Assembly: GCA_035356615.1 (NCBI GenBank)
Contig: DAOQSN010000001.1
Location: 1 to 64,000 of the forward strand
Direction of reading: 5' to 3'
Length of the DNA stretch: 64,000 nucleotides
DNA from: JAKQDH01 sp029558835
GTDB taxonomy: Bacteria > Planctomycetota > Phycisphaerae > UBA1845
Position 1 is the first letter of the stretch; every line of letters starts with the position of its first letter. The notes under the pieces were generated by a model. It was not told where the DNA came from and ran no database searches. It saw only the letters and a list, made by a program, of their open reading frames with translations. Positions 40,867-49,921 of this stretch are shown here, in pieces. The position numbers and the translations under genes were made by a program.

Positions 40867-43485
40867 CTAGCATTCCGCGTACCCGCACGAGTCACAGCGG
40901 ATGCAACCCTCGCTAAATCTTAGGCTCGAATGGCAGTCTGGGCAAATAACCTTGTACTGGGCCTGCTGCCAGTGTATCCCGCCGACGTTTCCGCATCCGC
41001 ATCCCAGAATGTTCCGATCCGCCGGCAGCCGGTGCTTCGCGTGCCCGTGCCCACTCCCATTGCCCTTGCCGTTCCCGCCGAGACTGGAATCGCCATTCCC
41101 GTCCGCCAATGAACCGCTCCCGTTCCCCTTCGGCGACGCGCCCGGCGCGCCGGCCGCGTCCAGGCTGCACTCCCCCATCAACAGCGCCTTGAGCCCAAAC
41201 TGCGCCTTCACCTGCTTGTATTTTTGCAGTGCGCGTGCAAGGCCGTCGCCCAGGCTCATGATCCGCCCCTCCTTCGTGGACACCTGCAAGCTCGATCCGA
41301 TGCCGTGGAGCTGCCGGATCACGGTGTCCAGCCGACCGCCGGAACGCAGCCAGAGACTGACCATTCGGCAGATGGCCTCCAGATCGCTGTTGGCCAGATC
41401 CCCGCCCTTGCCGAGTTGCGCAAAGACCTCCAACTCGCGTTCCGTGCGCGGATCAACCGTGATGTTGATGTGCATGTTGCCGAACGGCGTCAGTTGCCGC
41501 ACCCGCACGCCGCTGGTGATCTCCGGCAGGGTGGCCGGCTCGAGGTCCGCGTCCGCCGGGATCACTCCACGCTCGCTGCGCTTGGCTCCGGGCTTGGCGC
41601 CAGCCTTGAGCGCCATGGGTTGCTCCTCACGGCAGCGGTCCCGATACACGGTCACACCCTTGCACTGGAGTTGGAACGCCAACTTGTAGATCAGGGCGAC
41701 GTCCTCTGCGGTCGCCTCGTGCGCGAAGTTGATCGTCTTGGAAATCGACGAGTCGCAATGCCGCTGGAAAGCGGCCTGCATGCGAACGTGCCACTCGGGG
41801 AAAACGTCGTGGGCACACGTGAATACGCGCCGGATGTCCTCGGGAATGTCGGGAAGGTGGGCGAGGGTGCCGTCCGTGGCAAGACGCTCCATCAAACCCT
41901 CGCTCAAAATGCCCCGTTCCCGCGCCACGGCCTCGAAGACGGGGTTGATCTCAATCATGGGCCCTTCACCTTCGTCCTGACCCCGCAGCACGTTGCGGTA
42001 GAACGCCAAGCTGAAGAGCGGCTCGATCCCCCCGGAACAACCGGCGATGATGCTGATCGTACCCGTAGGCGCCACCGTCGTGCAAGTGGCATTCCGCTGG
42101 GGACGATGATGCTTGGTCTCGTAGATGCTGCCTTCCCAATGGGGGAAGCAGCCCCGTTCGTGGGCGAGCAGCTCGCTGTAGTTGTGCGCTTCGTCGTTCA
42201 CGAACTTCATGAAGCGCTCGCCCCAGGCCACGCCCTCCTCGCTGTCGTACGGCACGCGCAGCAGGTACAGGGCATCCGCAAACCCCATGATTCCCAGGCC
42301 GATCTTGCGGTTGCCCCGGCACACCTGGGCGATTTCGGGGATCGGGTAGTTGTTCACGTCGATCACGTCGTCCAGGTAACGCACCGACTCGTGCACCGCC
42401 TGCCGCAGGGCGTCCCAGTCCACGCTGCCCGGGCCGTGATCCGCGCCGCGCACGAACGCCGCCAGGTTCACGCTCCCCAGATTGCACGCCTCGTAGGGCA
42501 GCAGCGGCTGCTCGCCGCACGGGTTCGTCGCCTCGATGGAACCCAGTTGCGGCGTCGGGTTGTGCTCATTGACGCGGTCGATGAACACCACGCCCGGTTC
42601 GCCGGTCCGGTGGGCGTTGGTGACAATGATGTTCCAGATTTCGCGGTAGGTATAGAAACGCCCGGTCGGTTGCGGACTGTCCTCCTCCCACTCCACCAGC
42701 GTACGCAGATCATAGCCGCGGATGTCCAGGTCGCGCGGCAGCAGGTAACGCCGCCCCGTGCGCGGGTTGCGTACCACGTGCGGCGCGTCCGGAGTGGCTG
42801 CCAATACCTGCATCCACGCATCGCTCACCTTGACCGAAATGTTGTAGTTGGTGAACTGGGTCAGGTCTTCCTTGGCGTGCAGGAACTTGAGGACGTCGGG
42901 GTGTTCCAGGCTCAGCATGCCCATGTTGGCCCCGCGCCGGAACGCGCCCTGCTGAATGGCGTTCGTCGCCTCACTGAACGCCCGCCAGAACGAGATCGGT
43001 CCGCTCGTCGTTCCCCCCGAACTGCTGATGTAATCGCCGGTGGGGCGCAGGCGGTCGAACGCGAAGCCGGTCCCGCCCCCGGCCTTCTGGATCAACGCGG
43101 TGTTCTTGATGGCGTCGAAAATCTCGTTGACGCTGTCTCCCACGGGGAGCACAAAGCATGCGCTGAGCATGCCCATCTCGCGACCCGCGTTCATGAGCGT
43201 CGGGCTGTTGGGCAGGAAACGCCGTTCCACCATGAGATGATAGAAGCGCTCTTCCCACTCGCTACGGCTGTCCGGGTCGGGGTTGTAGCGGAGCTCGGCC
43301 TCGGCCACCGCCCCGGCAACCCGTCGAAACAGGTCACGCGGGGACTCGACGCACCGGCCGGCCTCGTCCTTCCGCAGGTACCGCGCCTTCAATACCCGCA
43401 GAGCATTGGCCGACAGGCCAAGGTCCGACTTCCGCACCGCATCCGTGCCACCCAGACCGCACGTTGCCATCCCGGCTTCCGACAT
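40867..43485 (-). CDS. nrdJ: Vitamin B12-dependent (class II) ribonucleotide reductase
   Basis: The protein has 872 residues. The start is taken as the ATG at 43485, with GGAG about 11 bases upstream; ATG 43470 is an alternative. The catalytic barrel shows RFLPNSPTLMNAG, ACFVLPVGDSVNEIFDAI, KAGGGTGFAFDRLRPTGDYI, the active-site TNPCGEQPLLPYEACNLGSV and PTGTISIIAGCSGGIEPLF. The C-terminus carries CPDC...CDSCGYAEC, a zinc-ribbon tail common in NrdJ that may shuttle reducing power. It makes deoxynucleotides using adenosylcobalamin, with or without oxygen. It is a single gene with its own promoter and a 210-base leader. Confidence 0.97.
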   Translation of the reverse strand: MSEAGMATCGLGGTDAVRKSDLGLSANALRVLKARYLRKDEAGRCVESPRDLFRRVAGAVAEAELRYNPDPDSRSEWEERFYHLMVERRFLPNSPTLMNAGREMGMLSACFVLPVGDSVNEIFDAIKNTALIQKAGGGTGFAFDRLRPTGDYISSSGGTTSGPISFWRAFSEATNAIQQGAFRRGANMGMLSLEHPDVLKFLHAKEDLTQFTNYNISVKVSDAWMQVLAATPDAPHVVRNPRTGRRYLLPRDLDIRGYDLRTLVEWEEDSPQPTGRFYTYREIWNIIVTNAHRTGEPGVVFIDRVNEHNPTPQLGSIEATNPCGEQPLLPYEACNLGSVNLAAFVRGADHGPGSVDWDALRQAVHESVRYLDDVIDVNNYPIPEIAQVCRGNRKIGLGIMGFADALYLLRVPYDSEEGVAWGERFMKFVNDEAHNYSELLAHERGCFPHWEGSIYETKHHRPQRNATCTTVAPTGTISIIAGCSGGIEPLFSLAFYRNVLRGQDEGEGPMIEINPVFEAVARERGILSEGLMERLATDGTLAHLPDIPEDIRRVFTCAHDVFPEWHVRMQAAFQRHCDSSISKTINFAHEATAEDVALIYKLAFQLQCKGVTVYRDRCREEQPMALKAGAKPGAKRSERGVIPADADLEPATLPEITSGVRVRQLTPFGNMHINITVDPRTERELEVFAQLGKGGDLANSDLEAICRMVSLWLRSGGRLDTVIRQLHGIGSSLQVSTKEGRIMSLGDGLARALQKYKQVKAQFGLKALLMGECSLDAAGAPGASPKGNGSGSLADGNGDSSLGGNGKGNGSGHGHAKHRLPADRNILGCGCGNVGGIHWQQAQYKVICPDCHSSLRFSEGCIRCDSCGYAEC

Positions 43486-43703
43486 ACCGCCACCACGCTC
43501 CCACCGACGATAGCAGCCGGCCCTCAAGGCCCATCCTTACGCCGAACAGGCACGACCAAATCACACCGCCAGCGGCCGTATCCCTACGGCCGCCGCACCG
43601 AAACCGGTTGCCGCACCTGAGGCTGAAACCACTCTCCCACCGTCCCAGAACGGGACGTGTCGACCGCAGCTTGACGCTCGCTCAGCGTCGCTCCGACAGG
43701 TTG

Positions 43704-43732
43704 ATACTACCCCACGATTCGGTAATCGTCAA
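43704..43732 (-). promoter_or_regulatory. Sigma-70 promoter of nrdJ
   Basis: On the minus strand the -35 box is TTGACG (43727-43732), the spacer 17 bases and the -10 box TAGTAT (43704-43709). The transcript would start near 43697, giving a leader of about 210 bases. Strong stems in it include GCGGCCGTA/TACGGCCGC (43572-43593) and GTCCCGTTCTGGGAC (43642-43656). I do not see the conserved core of the cobalamin riboswitch. Confidence 0.65.
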
Positions 43733-44271
43733 GGATAAACACTAGATATTGGGTGTCGTTCTTACGTGAACACAAGCTTATGTATGACACGTAGTTATGG
43801 AATCAAAGAGCCTGTGAAATTTCTGCGGCAACGCATTGCCCAAAACTGCCCACAACCCCAGCGCTCCCAGCCCAAAACGACCGTTCGTCCGCTAACTTCG
43901 TCCCCTGCCGAAGGTTGCGCAACTGACGTTCCTTAACCCACAGTTCGCGCCGTTTGTGGACGTTGCGCTTGAAGTCAATGAAAGGAATCTGCGCCTGCGT
44001 CGCCAGAATCCCAACACCCCAAGGTGCCTGCCGGCGGACCGGTTCGAGTAGGCTCCGGCCTGCGCCGACCGGCCCCGCCGGCGGCCCGCACGCCACCGGG
44101 GGCACCTCGAACGGGGGGCTCCGCGCGGGGGCGTGTGATCTCGTCTGCCCACCGCGTGCCCCCCCCATCGACCGGGGTGGACCTCCCCCGCGCCCCTCCG
44201 CCACAGCAGCAGGTACGAGTGCAGCCGTCAACAGCGTACTTGAGGATGAGGCAGAACGCGTGCGGCAGAGA
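43733..44271. other. Intergenic region upstream of nrdJ, possible decayed coding
   Basis: About 540 bases. The stretch 43735-43800 is AT-rich. On the minus strand 43803-44050 reads a plausible but unrecognised peptide (PFIDFKRNVHKRRELWVKER) with no start or family. It may be a gene fragment. Confidence 0.35.
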
Positions 44272-45303
44272 CTACGGGCAGTTCTCACGGCGGCGGGTGT
44301 CATACCAGCGTTCGTTGGTGACGGTCCAGACGGCTTCGCGTTGGTAGCGGGTGTCGGCCAGCAGGTAATCCACGTGCCCGTCCAAGAACGACACCATGTG
44401 GCGTGACCACTTGCCGTGGAGCCCGAGCGTCTGGAGCCCGGTATAGGCGTGCTGAAAGTCTGGGCCCGCCTCGCCGTCGGCCGAACTGGACAAGCTCTGG
44501 GCAATGCCCCAATCGAACGGGTCCTCGGCTAAGGTCACGAACCGTGAGGCCCCGGCAAACTCGTCCGCCCGTCGCCAGATGTTCCTGCCGATGTCGAAGG
44601 CCGCCTCCCAACGCCGCTTGACCGCACACGGACCGGCGCTCACCACCGCCCGTGCGCGGGCCTGGTAGAACCAGTAGTAATTCATCTGGTAGCTCGATCC
44701 GCACTGCTCATACGCCGACATCTCGCGCACTGCCGGGGGCACGTCAGCGGTGTCCCAGTTGCTGCCGTAGTTCCAGCGCCACTGGGTGGAGACGGTGTCG
44801 GCCGGGCAACGATACACCGGCATCTCCGTCACCTGGTCATCGGGCGTGCCGAACACGTTGTCCGGCCCTTTGCGATCGGGCGCCACGGCGTACGGCTCCA
44901 GCATGTAGACGCTGAGCGGACGCTGGTACGTCTGGTAGCAGTGGGTGCCGCTGCCCTCCGCGTCGCAGTAGGTGAAGTAGTCCCGTCCCGTCCAACCGCC
45001 GAAGCTCCAGGTGGCCCAGCTCACCCGGTTGCAGTTGTTGACGTTGACGCGGAAGAGCACCGGGTAGCAGTCATACTCACTGACGTAAGCCAGCAGGGCG
45101 GTGTTGATGGAGCGCAGATTGGCCCGGCAAACGGTCTGCTTGGCCTGATCACGGGCGCCCCGCAGCGAAGGCATCGCTATGGAAATCAGCAGGGCGATGA
45201 TGGAAATCACCACGAGCAGTTCGATCAGGGTGAAGCCCCGCCGGTGTCGTTGCCGAACGCGGCCGGTCAAGCAGCATGCGACATGGCAGTGACCGTGACG
45301 CAT
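44272..45303 (-). CDS. Prepilin-type N-terminal methylation protein (pseudopilin-like, planctomycete type)
   Basis: The protein has 343 residues; the ATG at 45303 has GGAG 8 bases upstream. The type IV pilin signature is at residues 23-47: RRGFTLIELLVVISIIALLI, cleaved between Gly and Phe by prepilin peptidase. The body is Cys- and Tyr-rich (YQTYQRPLSVYMLEPYA, PVYRCPADTVSTQW). The end has the H-x-x-S-F-L-D-G-H-V motif typical of the large planctomycete DUF1559-like pseudopilin families. These proteins are exported and probably sit in the envelope; their exact job is unknown. It is a single gene. Confidence 0.85.
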   Translation of the reverse strand: MRHGHCHVACCLTGRVRQRHRRGFTLIELLVVISIIALLISIAMPSLRGARDQAKQTVCRANLRSINTALLAYVSEYDCYPVLFRVNVNNCNRVSWATWSFGGWTGRDYFTYCDAEGSGTHCYQTYQRPLSVYMLEPYAVAPDRKGPDNVFGTPDDQVTEMPVYRCPADTVSTQWRWNYGSNWDTADVPPAVREMSAYEQCGSSYQMNYYWFYQARARAVVSAGPCAVKRRWEAAFDIGRNIWRRADEFAGASRFVTLAEDPFDWGIAQSLSSSADGEAGPDFQHAYTGLQTLGLHGKWSRHMVSFLDGHVDYLLADTRYQREAVWTVTNERWYDTRRRENCP

Positions 45304-45384
45304 CTTACGGGCTCCATCCACCGGCCGGACATGCAGGCGACCCCTCGCCGGCCCCCACCGGCGACTACGGGTATCATACGCACT

Positions 45385-46239
45385 TCACGGCAGACTTGCC
45401 AGCGGACGGATGGCTGCCGTGAGGGAGTCGAGGGTCGCGGGCTTGCGCAGATCGAGCGGCAGGAAGACGCCGTGGTTGTGGTCGCTGGCCAGGATCACCA
45501 GGCGGTCATAGAGCACTTCGTAGCCTGCCTCCTGCGGCTGGTGCCCGCAGATGAAGAAGTCGGCATCCAGGGAGGCGCGGAGGGCCTCGAGGGACGCTTC
45601 CGTCTGGTAGCGTCCCCAAACCAGGGCGTGCACCGGGCCCCGCTCGAACAGATCCGCGTCCGTCAGCGAGCGCTGGAGAATCGCAGGGTCGAACGCCGGC
45701 AGATCGCGGGGGCCGGGGACCGAATGGGCCACAAAGACGCGATGGGCGGTGCGCCCGGCCAGGGGCAGCGAGCGGATGAAACTCCGAATCGCCTCCAGGA
45801 CGCGCGGGGCATGTGCCGCCCCGAAGACGGCGGCCAGCCCCGCCTCGAAGTCGGCGGTTACCACACGCCCGTTCTTGCTGATCTCGTGCCCGGTCAGTTG
45901 CGCAAGCTCATGATTGCTCTGGAGAAAGTGGACTTGGTCGGGAAACGCGCACTTCCAGGCGGCCGCCGCCAGCAGCACCTCGCAGGATCGGTCGTGGCCG
46001 GTGACGTTCGGGTCCTCGTGGATGATCTCGTGCAGCACGACGTGGCGGGCCCCGGCATGCTCCAGGTCGCAGTAGCGCTCCAGCCGTTCGAAGTTCCGGC
46101 CGTGTCCGTGCAGGTCGCCAGTGACCACGAGCTGCCCGAAGTCGGGAAACCGCAGCAGGCACCCACGCAGCAGGGGATCTTCCCGATTGAGTTGGGCGGC
46201 CTGGGCGAAGGTGTCGGCGGCTTGGGCGGCGTCGTTCAT
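45385..46239 (-). CDS. Metallophosphoesterase (PPP-like protein phosphatase)
   Basis: The protein has 284 residues. The start is the ATG at 46239, with GGAGGAGGA upstream and ATGA overlap with the kinase stop. Motifs are VVTGDLHGHGRNF (about 39-51), a divergent second metal motif (VVLHEIIHEDPNVTGHD), SNHELAQLTG in place of GNHE, VFVAHSVPGP and FFICGHQPQEAGYEV. This order is that of PPP-type phosphatases. Translational coupling to a Ser/Thr kinase suggests that the pair adds and removes phosphate on the same targets. Confidence 0.8.
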   Translation of the reverse strand: MNDAAQAADTFAQAAQLNREDPLLRGCLLRFPDFGQLVVTGDLHGHGRNFERLERYCDLEHAGARHVVLHEIIHEDPNVTGHDRSCEVLLAAAAWKCAFPDQVHFLQSNHELAQLTGHEISKNGRVVTADFEAGLAAVFGAAHAPRVLEAIRSFIRSLPLAGRTAHRVFVAHSVPGPRDLPAFDPAILQRSLTDADLFERGPVHALVWGRYQTEASLEALRASLDADFFICGHQPQEAGYEVLYDRLVILASDHNHGVFLPLDLRKPATLDSLTAAIRPLASLP

Positions 46240-47207
46240 GGTTCCTCCTCCTCCGGCGAATCGGGACCGAAGATCGGCTCGTCGGGCGGCGCGAGGCTGG
46301 GACCCTGCGTACCAGTGGGAGCCGGCCGGGTGAGGGGCGGCAAGCCCAGGGAGCGACGATACTCGCTCATCAGCTTGTCGCGCTGCTTCAGCCACAGTTT
46401 CTGCACGGTTGCCAGACGCGCGTCCAGTTGACGCATGTCCGCGGGTCGGTCGAGCGGATTCTCACTGCAACAGTCCATGATCAGCTTGGACAGGGCCACG
46501 GGGATCTTCTCGTTGATTTCGATGGGTGCCAGGGGGCGGTCGGCCGTGATGAGGTAGGTACCCCCCATCGAGTCGGGCACGCGCAGCTCCGTCGGGAAGT
46601 TCTCCAGCGTCAAGGTCCAATACATCGTGGCCCCCAGGTTGAAAACGTCGGTGCGCTGGTCCAGAGGTAACCGACGGACCTGCTCAGGGGCAATGTAGTC
46701 AGGGGTACCCTGGATGCGGTCCTTGCGCTGCCCGATCGGACAGGCGTGCCCGAAGTCGATGATCTTCACCAGTCCCTGCGGCCCGCGGAGGATGTTGTTG
46801 GGCTTCATGTCGGCGTGGAGGTAGCCCATCTCGTGCAGGGCATTCAGGGCCGTCGCCACCTTGCGGAAGAGCACCAGGAACTGGTGGAGGCGGTTGGGGA
46901 CCTGTCGGTCCAGCCCGACGCCAAACACGTACTCCATGACCAGCAGCACTTCCTTCGTCTGCAACCGCTTGCGCAGCCGGTGCAGGTGGAAGCTCTTGCG
47001 CAGGAAGGGATGCTCCAGCCGACTGCTGACCTCGAACTCCTTCTCCACCTGGTCGATGAAGCGATCATCGTCCGGGGTGTTGCGGACGACCCGCTTGACG
47101 GCGAACTTGTTCCCGGTGGCTTCCTCCAGAGCCTCGTAGATGCGCGAGCGGGCACCGATGCCGATCACCCGTTCGATCTTGAAACCGGGAAGTTCAACGT
47201 CCTGCAC
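46236..47207 (-). CDS. Serine/threonine protein kinase with HAD-variant catalytic loop
   Basis: The protein has 323 residues. The kinase domain covers 8-290. The Gly loop is degenerate (GIGARSRIY), Lys38 is in FAVKRV, the catalytic loop is HADMKPNN (131-138) rather than HRDxKxxN, DFG is at 151-153 and APEQ at 173-176. The aspartate and asparagine needed for catalysis are present. The missing HRD arginine suggests activity without activation-loop phosphorylation; this is inference from kinase families. The tail is Pro/Glu-rich. It forms an operon with the metallophosphoesterase that follows, with ATGA overlap. Confidence 0.88.
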   Translation of the reverse strand: MQDVELPGFKIERVIGIGARSRIYEALEEATGNKFAVKRVVRNTPDDDRFIDQVEKEFEVSSRLEHPFLRKSFHLHRLRKRLQTKEVLLVMEYVFGVGLDRQVPNRLHQFLVLFRKVATALNALHEMGYLHADMKPNNILRGPQGLVKIIDFGHACPIGQRKDRIQGTPDYIAPEQVRRLPLDQRTDVFNLGATMYWTLTLENFPTELRVPDSMGGTYLITADRPLAPIEINEKIPVALSKLIMDCCSENPLDRPADMRQLDARLATVQKLWLKQRDKLMSEYRRSLGLPPLTRPAPTGTQGPSLAPPDEPIFGPDSPEEEEP

Positions 47208-47983
47208 GACACCCGCTCTCCGCTACGGCCCGCTACAGGGCCACCCGTACTATCGGGCCTGTACCGATGTTTGCCCGAGCCGGAGAAGGTCGGCCACCTG
47301 CATCCTGGAGCGACTCCGACCCCGCGCGCCGCATTGACCTTCGCATCGGGCACGCCGAGCAGGCTTCCGGCTGCGGCGCCCGCGAACGCCGGGGATGCCC
47401 CCACTGCCCGCATGTGCCTGCCCGCTGCCCACGGGGACAGAGCGAGTAGGGACTCGCAGCAGGGATGCTCGTACCCTCGGGGCGCGGCCTCCCGGTCGTG
47501 AGCACAAGGAACCCGCACGCGGCGTAGTGCAGGAGCACGGTGCTCAGGGGTGCGGCCAGTTCAACGCCCACGGCGCAGGTCGTCGCCGCGACGAGAGGTC
47601 GCCGGTGGCCCCAGCTTGCCAACTTGATTACGGCTCCGAACGGCATCGGGTACGATTCGCTCCTGGCAAAGTGGACGCAACCGGGGAGAATGTAGCTGTC
47701 TTTGACCGCATACGACAAGGGGGCGACAGTCAGGAGCGACCGCGTGAGTCCGGGGGGGCCTCCTGAGGTAGCGGGGTTGTCGCCCCCGGGGGGTTGCGGC
47801 GGCGTGGGGTACGGCCGCCGTCGTGCGTCCGGACGCATCCCGGCGCGGACGCACCAGCTCGGCCGGGCCGCGCGGTCGTCAGGGGAAGGGTATCACGGGA
47901 CGCCGGGCCGTGCCGATAGAAGGTGGCAGTGGCTTACCGCGGGGCTCAGGGAACAGGGGCGACGAGGTTGCGGAGGCGTACTC
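47208..47983. other. Intergenic region between divergent kinase and SEC-C genes
   Basis: About 780 bases. All open frames are low-complexity Arg/Pro/Gly translations. No promoter, repeat of the known families or RNA gene stands out. Confidence 0.4.
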
Positions 47984-48190
47984 ATGGCAAAACGCGAAGA
48001 CCCAGGCATCGAGAAGTTCCGCAAGAAACGGGAGCGGGACGAGGAACACCGCAAGCAACTGCCTACGGAGGATGAACCCCCGCTTCCGCCGCCGGTGGAG
48101 CCGATCCAGGCGGAGGGGAAGACCAAACGAAACGATCCCTGCCCCTGTGGCAGCGGTAAGAAGTACAAGCACTGCTGCGGGAAGAGCTGA
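47984..48190 (+). CDS. Small SEC-C motif zinc-binding protein
   Basis: The protein has 68 residues; GGAGG lies 7 bases before the ATG. The first half is highly charged (KREDPGIEKFRKKRERDEEH), and a Pro-rich spacer follows. The C-terminus is the SEC-C motif RNDPCPCGSGKKYKHCCG, which binds one zinc, as at the end of SecA. Stand-alone SEC-C proteins are common; they are thought to be ribosome- or secretion-associated adaptors. Confidence 0.88.
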   Translation: MAKREDPGIEKFRKKRERDEEHRKQLPTEDEPPLPPPVEPIQAEGKTKRNDPCPCGSGKKYKHCCGKS

Positions 48191-48298
48191 CGGCGTGCGA
48201 GGACACCGAATCCCTGGGGGCCGCGTTGCGGGCGTGGCAGCCCGCCCCGTGCTCCCGGCTCCGGCGCACCACCCATCCGGACCGCAGCGCCCAAAAGA

Positions 48299-48339
48299 GC
48301 GTGTGCCACTGCCCGCTGGTGCGGAGCGGTGGCACACGC
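48299..48339 (-). terminator. Rho-independent terminator between convergent genes
   Basis: GCGTGTGCCAC (48299-48309) pairs perfectly with GTGGCACACGC (48329-48339), with inner CCGC/GCGG and a 4-base loop. On the minus strand the stem is followed by TCTTTTGG, fitting termination of the dockerin-protein gene that ends at 48397. Confidence 0.8.
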
Positions 48340-48396
48340 TGGTTTCATCGGGCTCGCGCTGGTCGTCGACCAGCCACGGCACCTGTTCTCGTTGCC

Positions 48397-49581
48397 TTAC
48401 GGCATAGCGGGCAGCGTCTTGCCGAAGTAGGCCGTCGGCGACGGGCTTACGCCGTTCAGCAGGTTGATCAGACTCAGCATGTCGGCAACGGTAATGCTCC
48501 CGGACCGGTTGATGTCGGTCTCGTGCATCAACGGCGATCCGCCGCCGAATGCCAGGTTGATCCGGTTAATCACCTGGTTAATGTCCTGGGCGTTGGCGGT
48601 ACGGCTGCCGTCGCAGTCGGCCGGCAGGAAGCCCAGCCGGACCCTATCGGTGCCCGAACCACCAACGAGGCTGATGGTCGTCCAGGTCTCGGGATCGATC
48701 GGACGGTCGAAGGTTACCGTAGCTACGTTGCCGGCACCGCTCACGTTGGCAACGCTCGGGGCAACGCCGTCGCAACGGCCGACCTGGCAGATTTCGGTCA
48801 GCGCGAAGTCCGCCGCTACCAGACCGGACGCATCGCACTCGTCGTTGAACGTGATCTCGACGGAGGTCCAACCCACCGGGTCATAGGGGGCCGTACTGCT
48901 CACCGGGGTGCGTGCGTCAATCCAGCCATCCACCGGGTTGCTGCCGGCGACGTGGCAGTCCTCGACGCTCACGACGATGGTCAAGTTGGTGATCGTGCCC
49001 ACGCCGGCGGCCTCGGTGGCCCAGAACGGGTTGCCGTCCTCGCCGTCCTTGATCACGTTGGCGAACAACGTGGCCGGGTTGACCGACAGGGTGTAGGTAG
49101 CCAGAGTCATGGGAGCCGTCAACGAGCCGGTGACCAGCACCTCCGAGGTCCACGCCACACCGGTGACGACCGGACCCAGCGGGTAAGGCGGGTAGCTGGG
49201 CGGACCCGGGTTCATGATGGTGTTCTGCCCACCACCAACCTGAATGAGGTTGCCGCCGATCACCGTGCCGCCGAAGCCCTGCGGGTTGTTGATACCCTTG
49301 TTGTTGGTGCCTGCACCGCTGGCGAAGGCATCCATCGGGGCAGTGGTCGGAATGTCGGCCGGGGTCAGCGCGCCGCCCGTGAACGACAGATCCAGACCAA
49401 AAAGGGCCAAGCCTTCGTTATTCGCGTCGCTCAACGTTCCCACAATTGCGTAGTTGACCGTCGCACCCGGTGCCACGTTGACCTCGCTCTGGCCACCACT
49501 CTGCACCTGGATGTTCAGGTCCGCGCCGAAGGCGGCCGTAGCGCCGCACAACAACGCACACACAAGCGCCAAGTTCCTCAT
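48397..49581 (-). CDS. Secreted protein with cohesin-like and dockerin-like domains
   Basis: The protein has 394 residues; GAGGAG lies before the ATG. The signal peptide is RNLALVCALLCGATAAFG. The front half (NIQVQSGGQSEVNVAPGATV, LALFGLDLSFTGGAL) is a cohesin-type or PEP-CTERM-adhesin-like beta-sandwich. The middle is an Ig-like region (SVANVSGAGNVATVTFDRPI). The C-terminus is a type-I dockerin-like Ca-binding pair (DCDGSRTANAQDINQVINRI, DINRSGSITVADMLSLINLL). It is probably a surface or extracellular assembly component. Its own terminator lies downstream. Confidence 0.85.
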   Translation of the reverse strand: MRNLALVCALLCGATAAFGADLNIQVQSGGQSEVNVAPGATVNYAIVGTLSDANNEGLALFGLDLSFTGGALTPADIPTTAPMDAFASGAGTNNKGINNPQGFGGTVIGGNLIQVGGGQNTIMNPGPPSYPPYPLGPVVTGVAWTSEVLVTGSLTAPMTLATYTLSVNPATLFANVIKDGEDGNPFWATEAAGVGTITNLTIVVSVEDCHVAGSNPVDGWIDARTPVSSTAPYDPVGWTSVEITFNDECDASGLVAADFALTEICQVGRCDGVAPSVANVSGAGNVATVTFDRPIDPETWTTISLVGGSGTDRVRLGFLPADCDGSRTANAQDINQVINRINLAFGGGSPLMHETDINRSGSITVADMLSLINLLNGVSPSPTAYFGKTLPAMP

Positions 49582-49921
49582 ACGTTTCTCCTCAAAAAAG
49601 TCCTGGGACTGCTGTCAATATCCGGTGGGGGAACCTCGTCCCTCTGCGTTGATCCCTCACACCCCACCCTGGCCACGGCGGGCGCACGTTGGGTGCGTCC
49701 GCCACGTCACCAGAGCCCCCTAATCTACTAAGTTAGTCGCACCGCCAACGACTCGGCGCGAAACAGGAGAAAAAAGTTAAACTTCCATAAAGGATTTTAG
49801 CCTCTAATCTCGTTCCACCACCCCATTAGTGCACACGCATCCCCGCAGGTCGCTCTCTCGTTGTGCGCAGGCGGAAACCTAGGCGCATCGCCAGAGAGAC
49901 GGCATCGCTCGCGAGGTCACG
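49582..49921. other. Intergenic region upstream of the dockerin-protein gene
   Basis: About 340 bases with an AT-rich core (49725-49830). It presumably carries the promoter of the minus-strand dockerin gene. No gene is seen. Confidence 0.45.

Noticed and set aside
41224..43620. Very long plus-strand frame (about 800 codons) over nrdJ
   Set aside because: It is an antisense shadow of a highly conserved GC-rich gene. Its His/Gln/Val-rich composition has no motif.
43486..43697. Cobalamin riboswitch upstream of nrdJ
   Set aside because: Expected from function, but I could not find the conserved core or the B12 box in the leader; only generic stems are visible.
43803..44050. Possible gene on the minus strand upstream of nrdJ
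   Set aside because: The translation is plausible for a stretch but has no start, ribosome site or recognisable family. It is kept only as possible decayed coding DNA.
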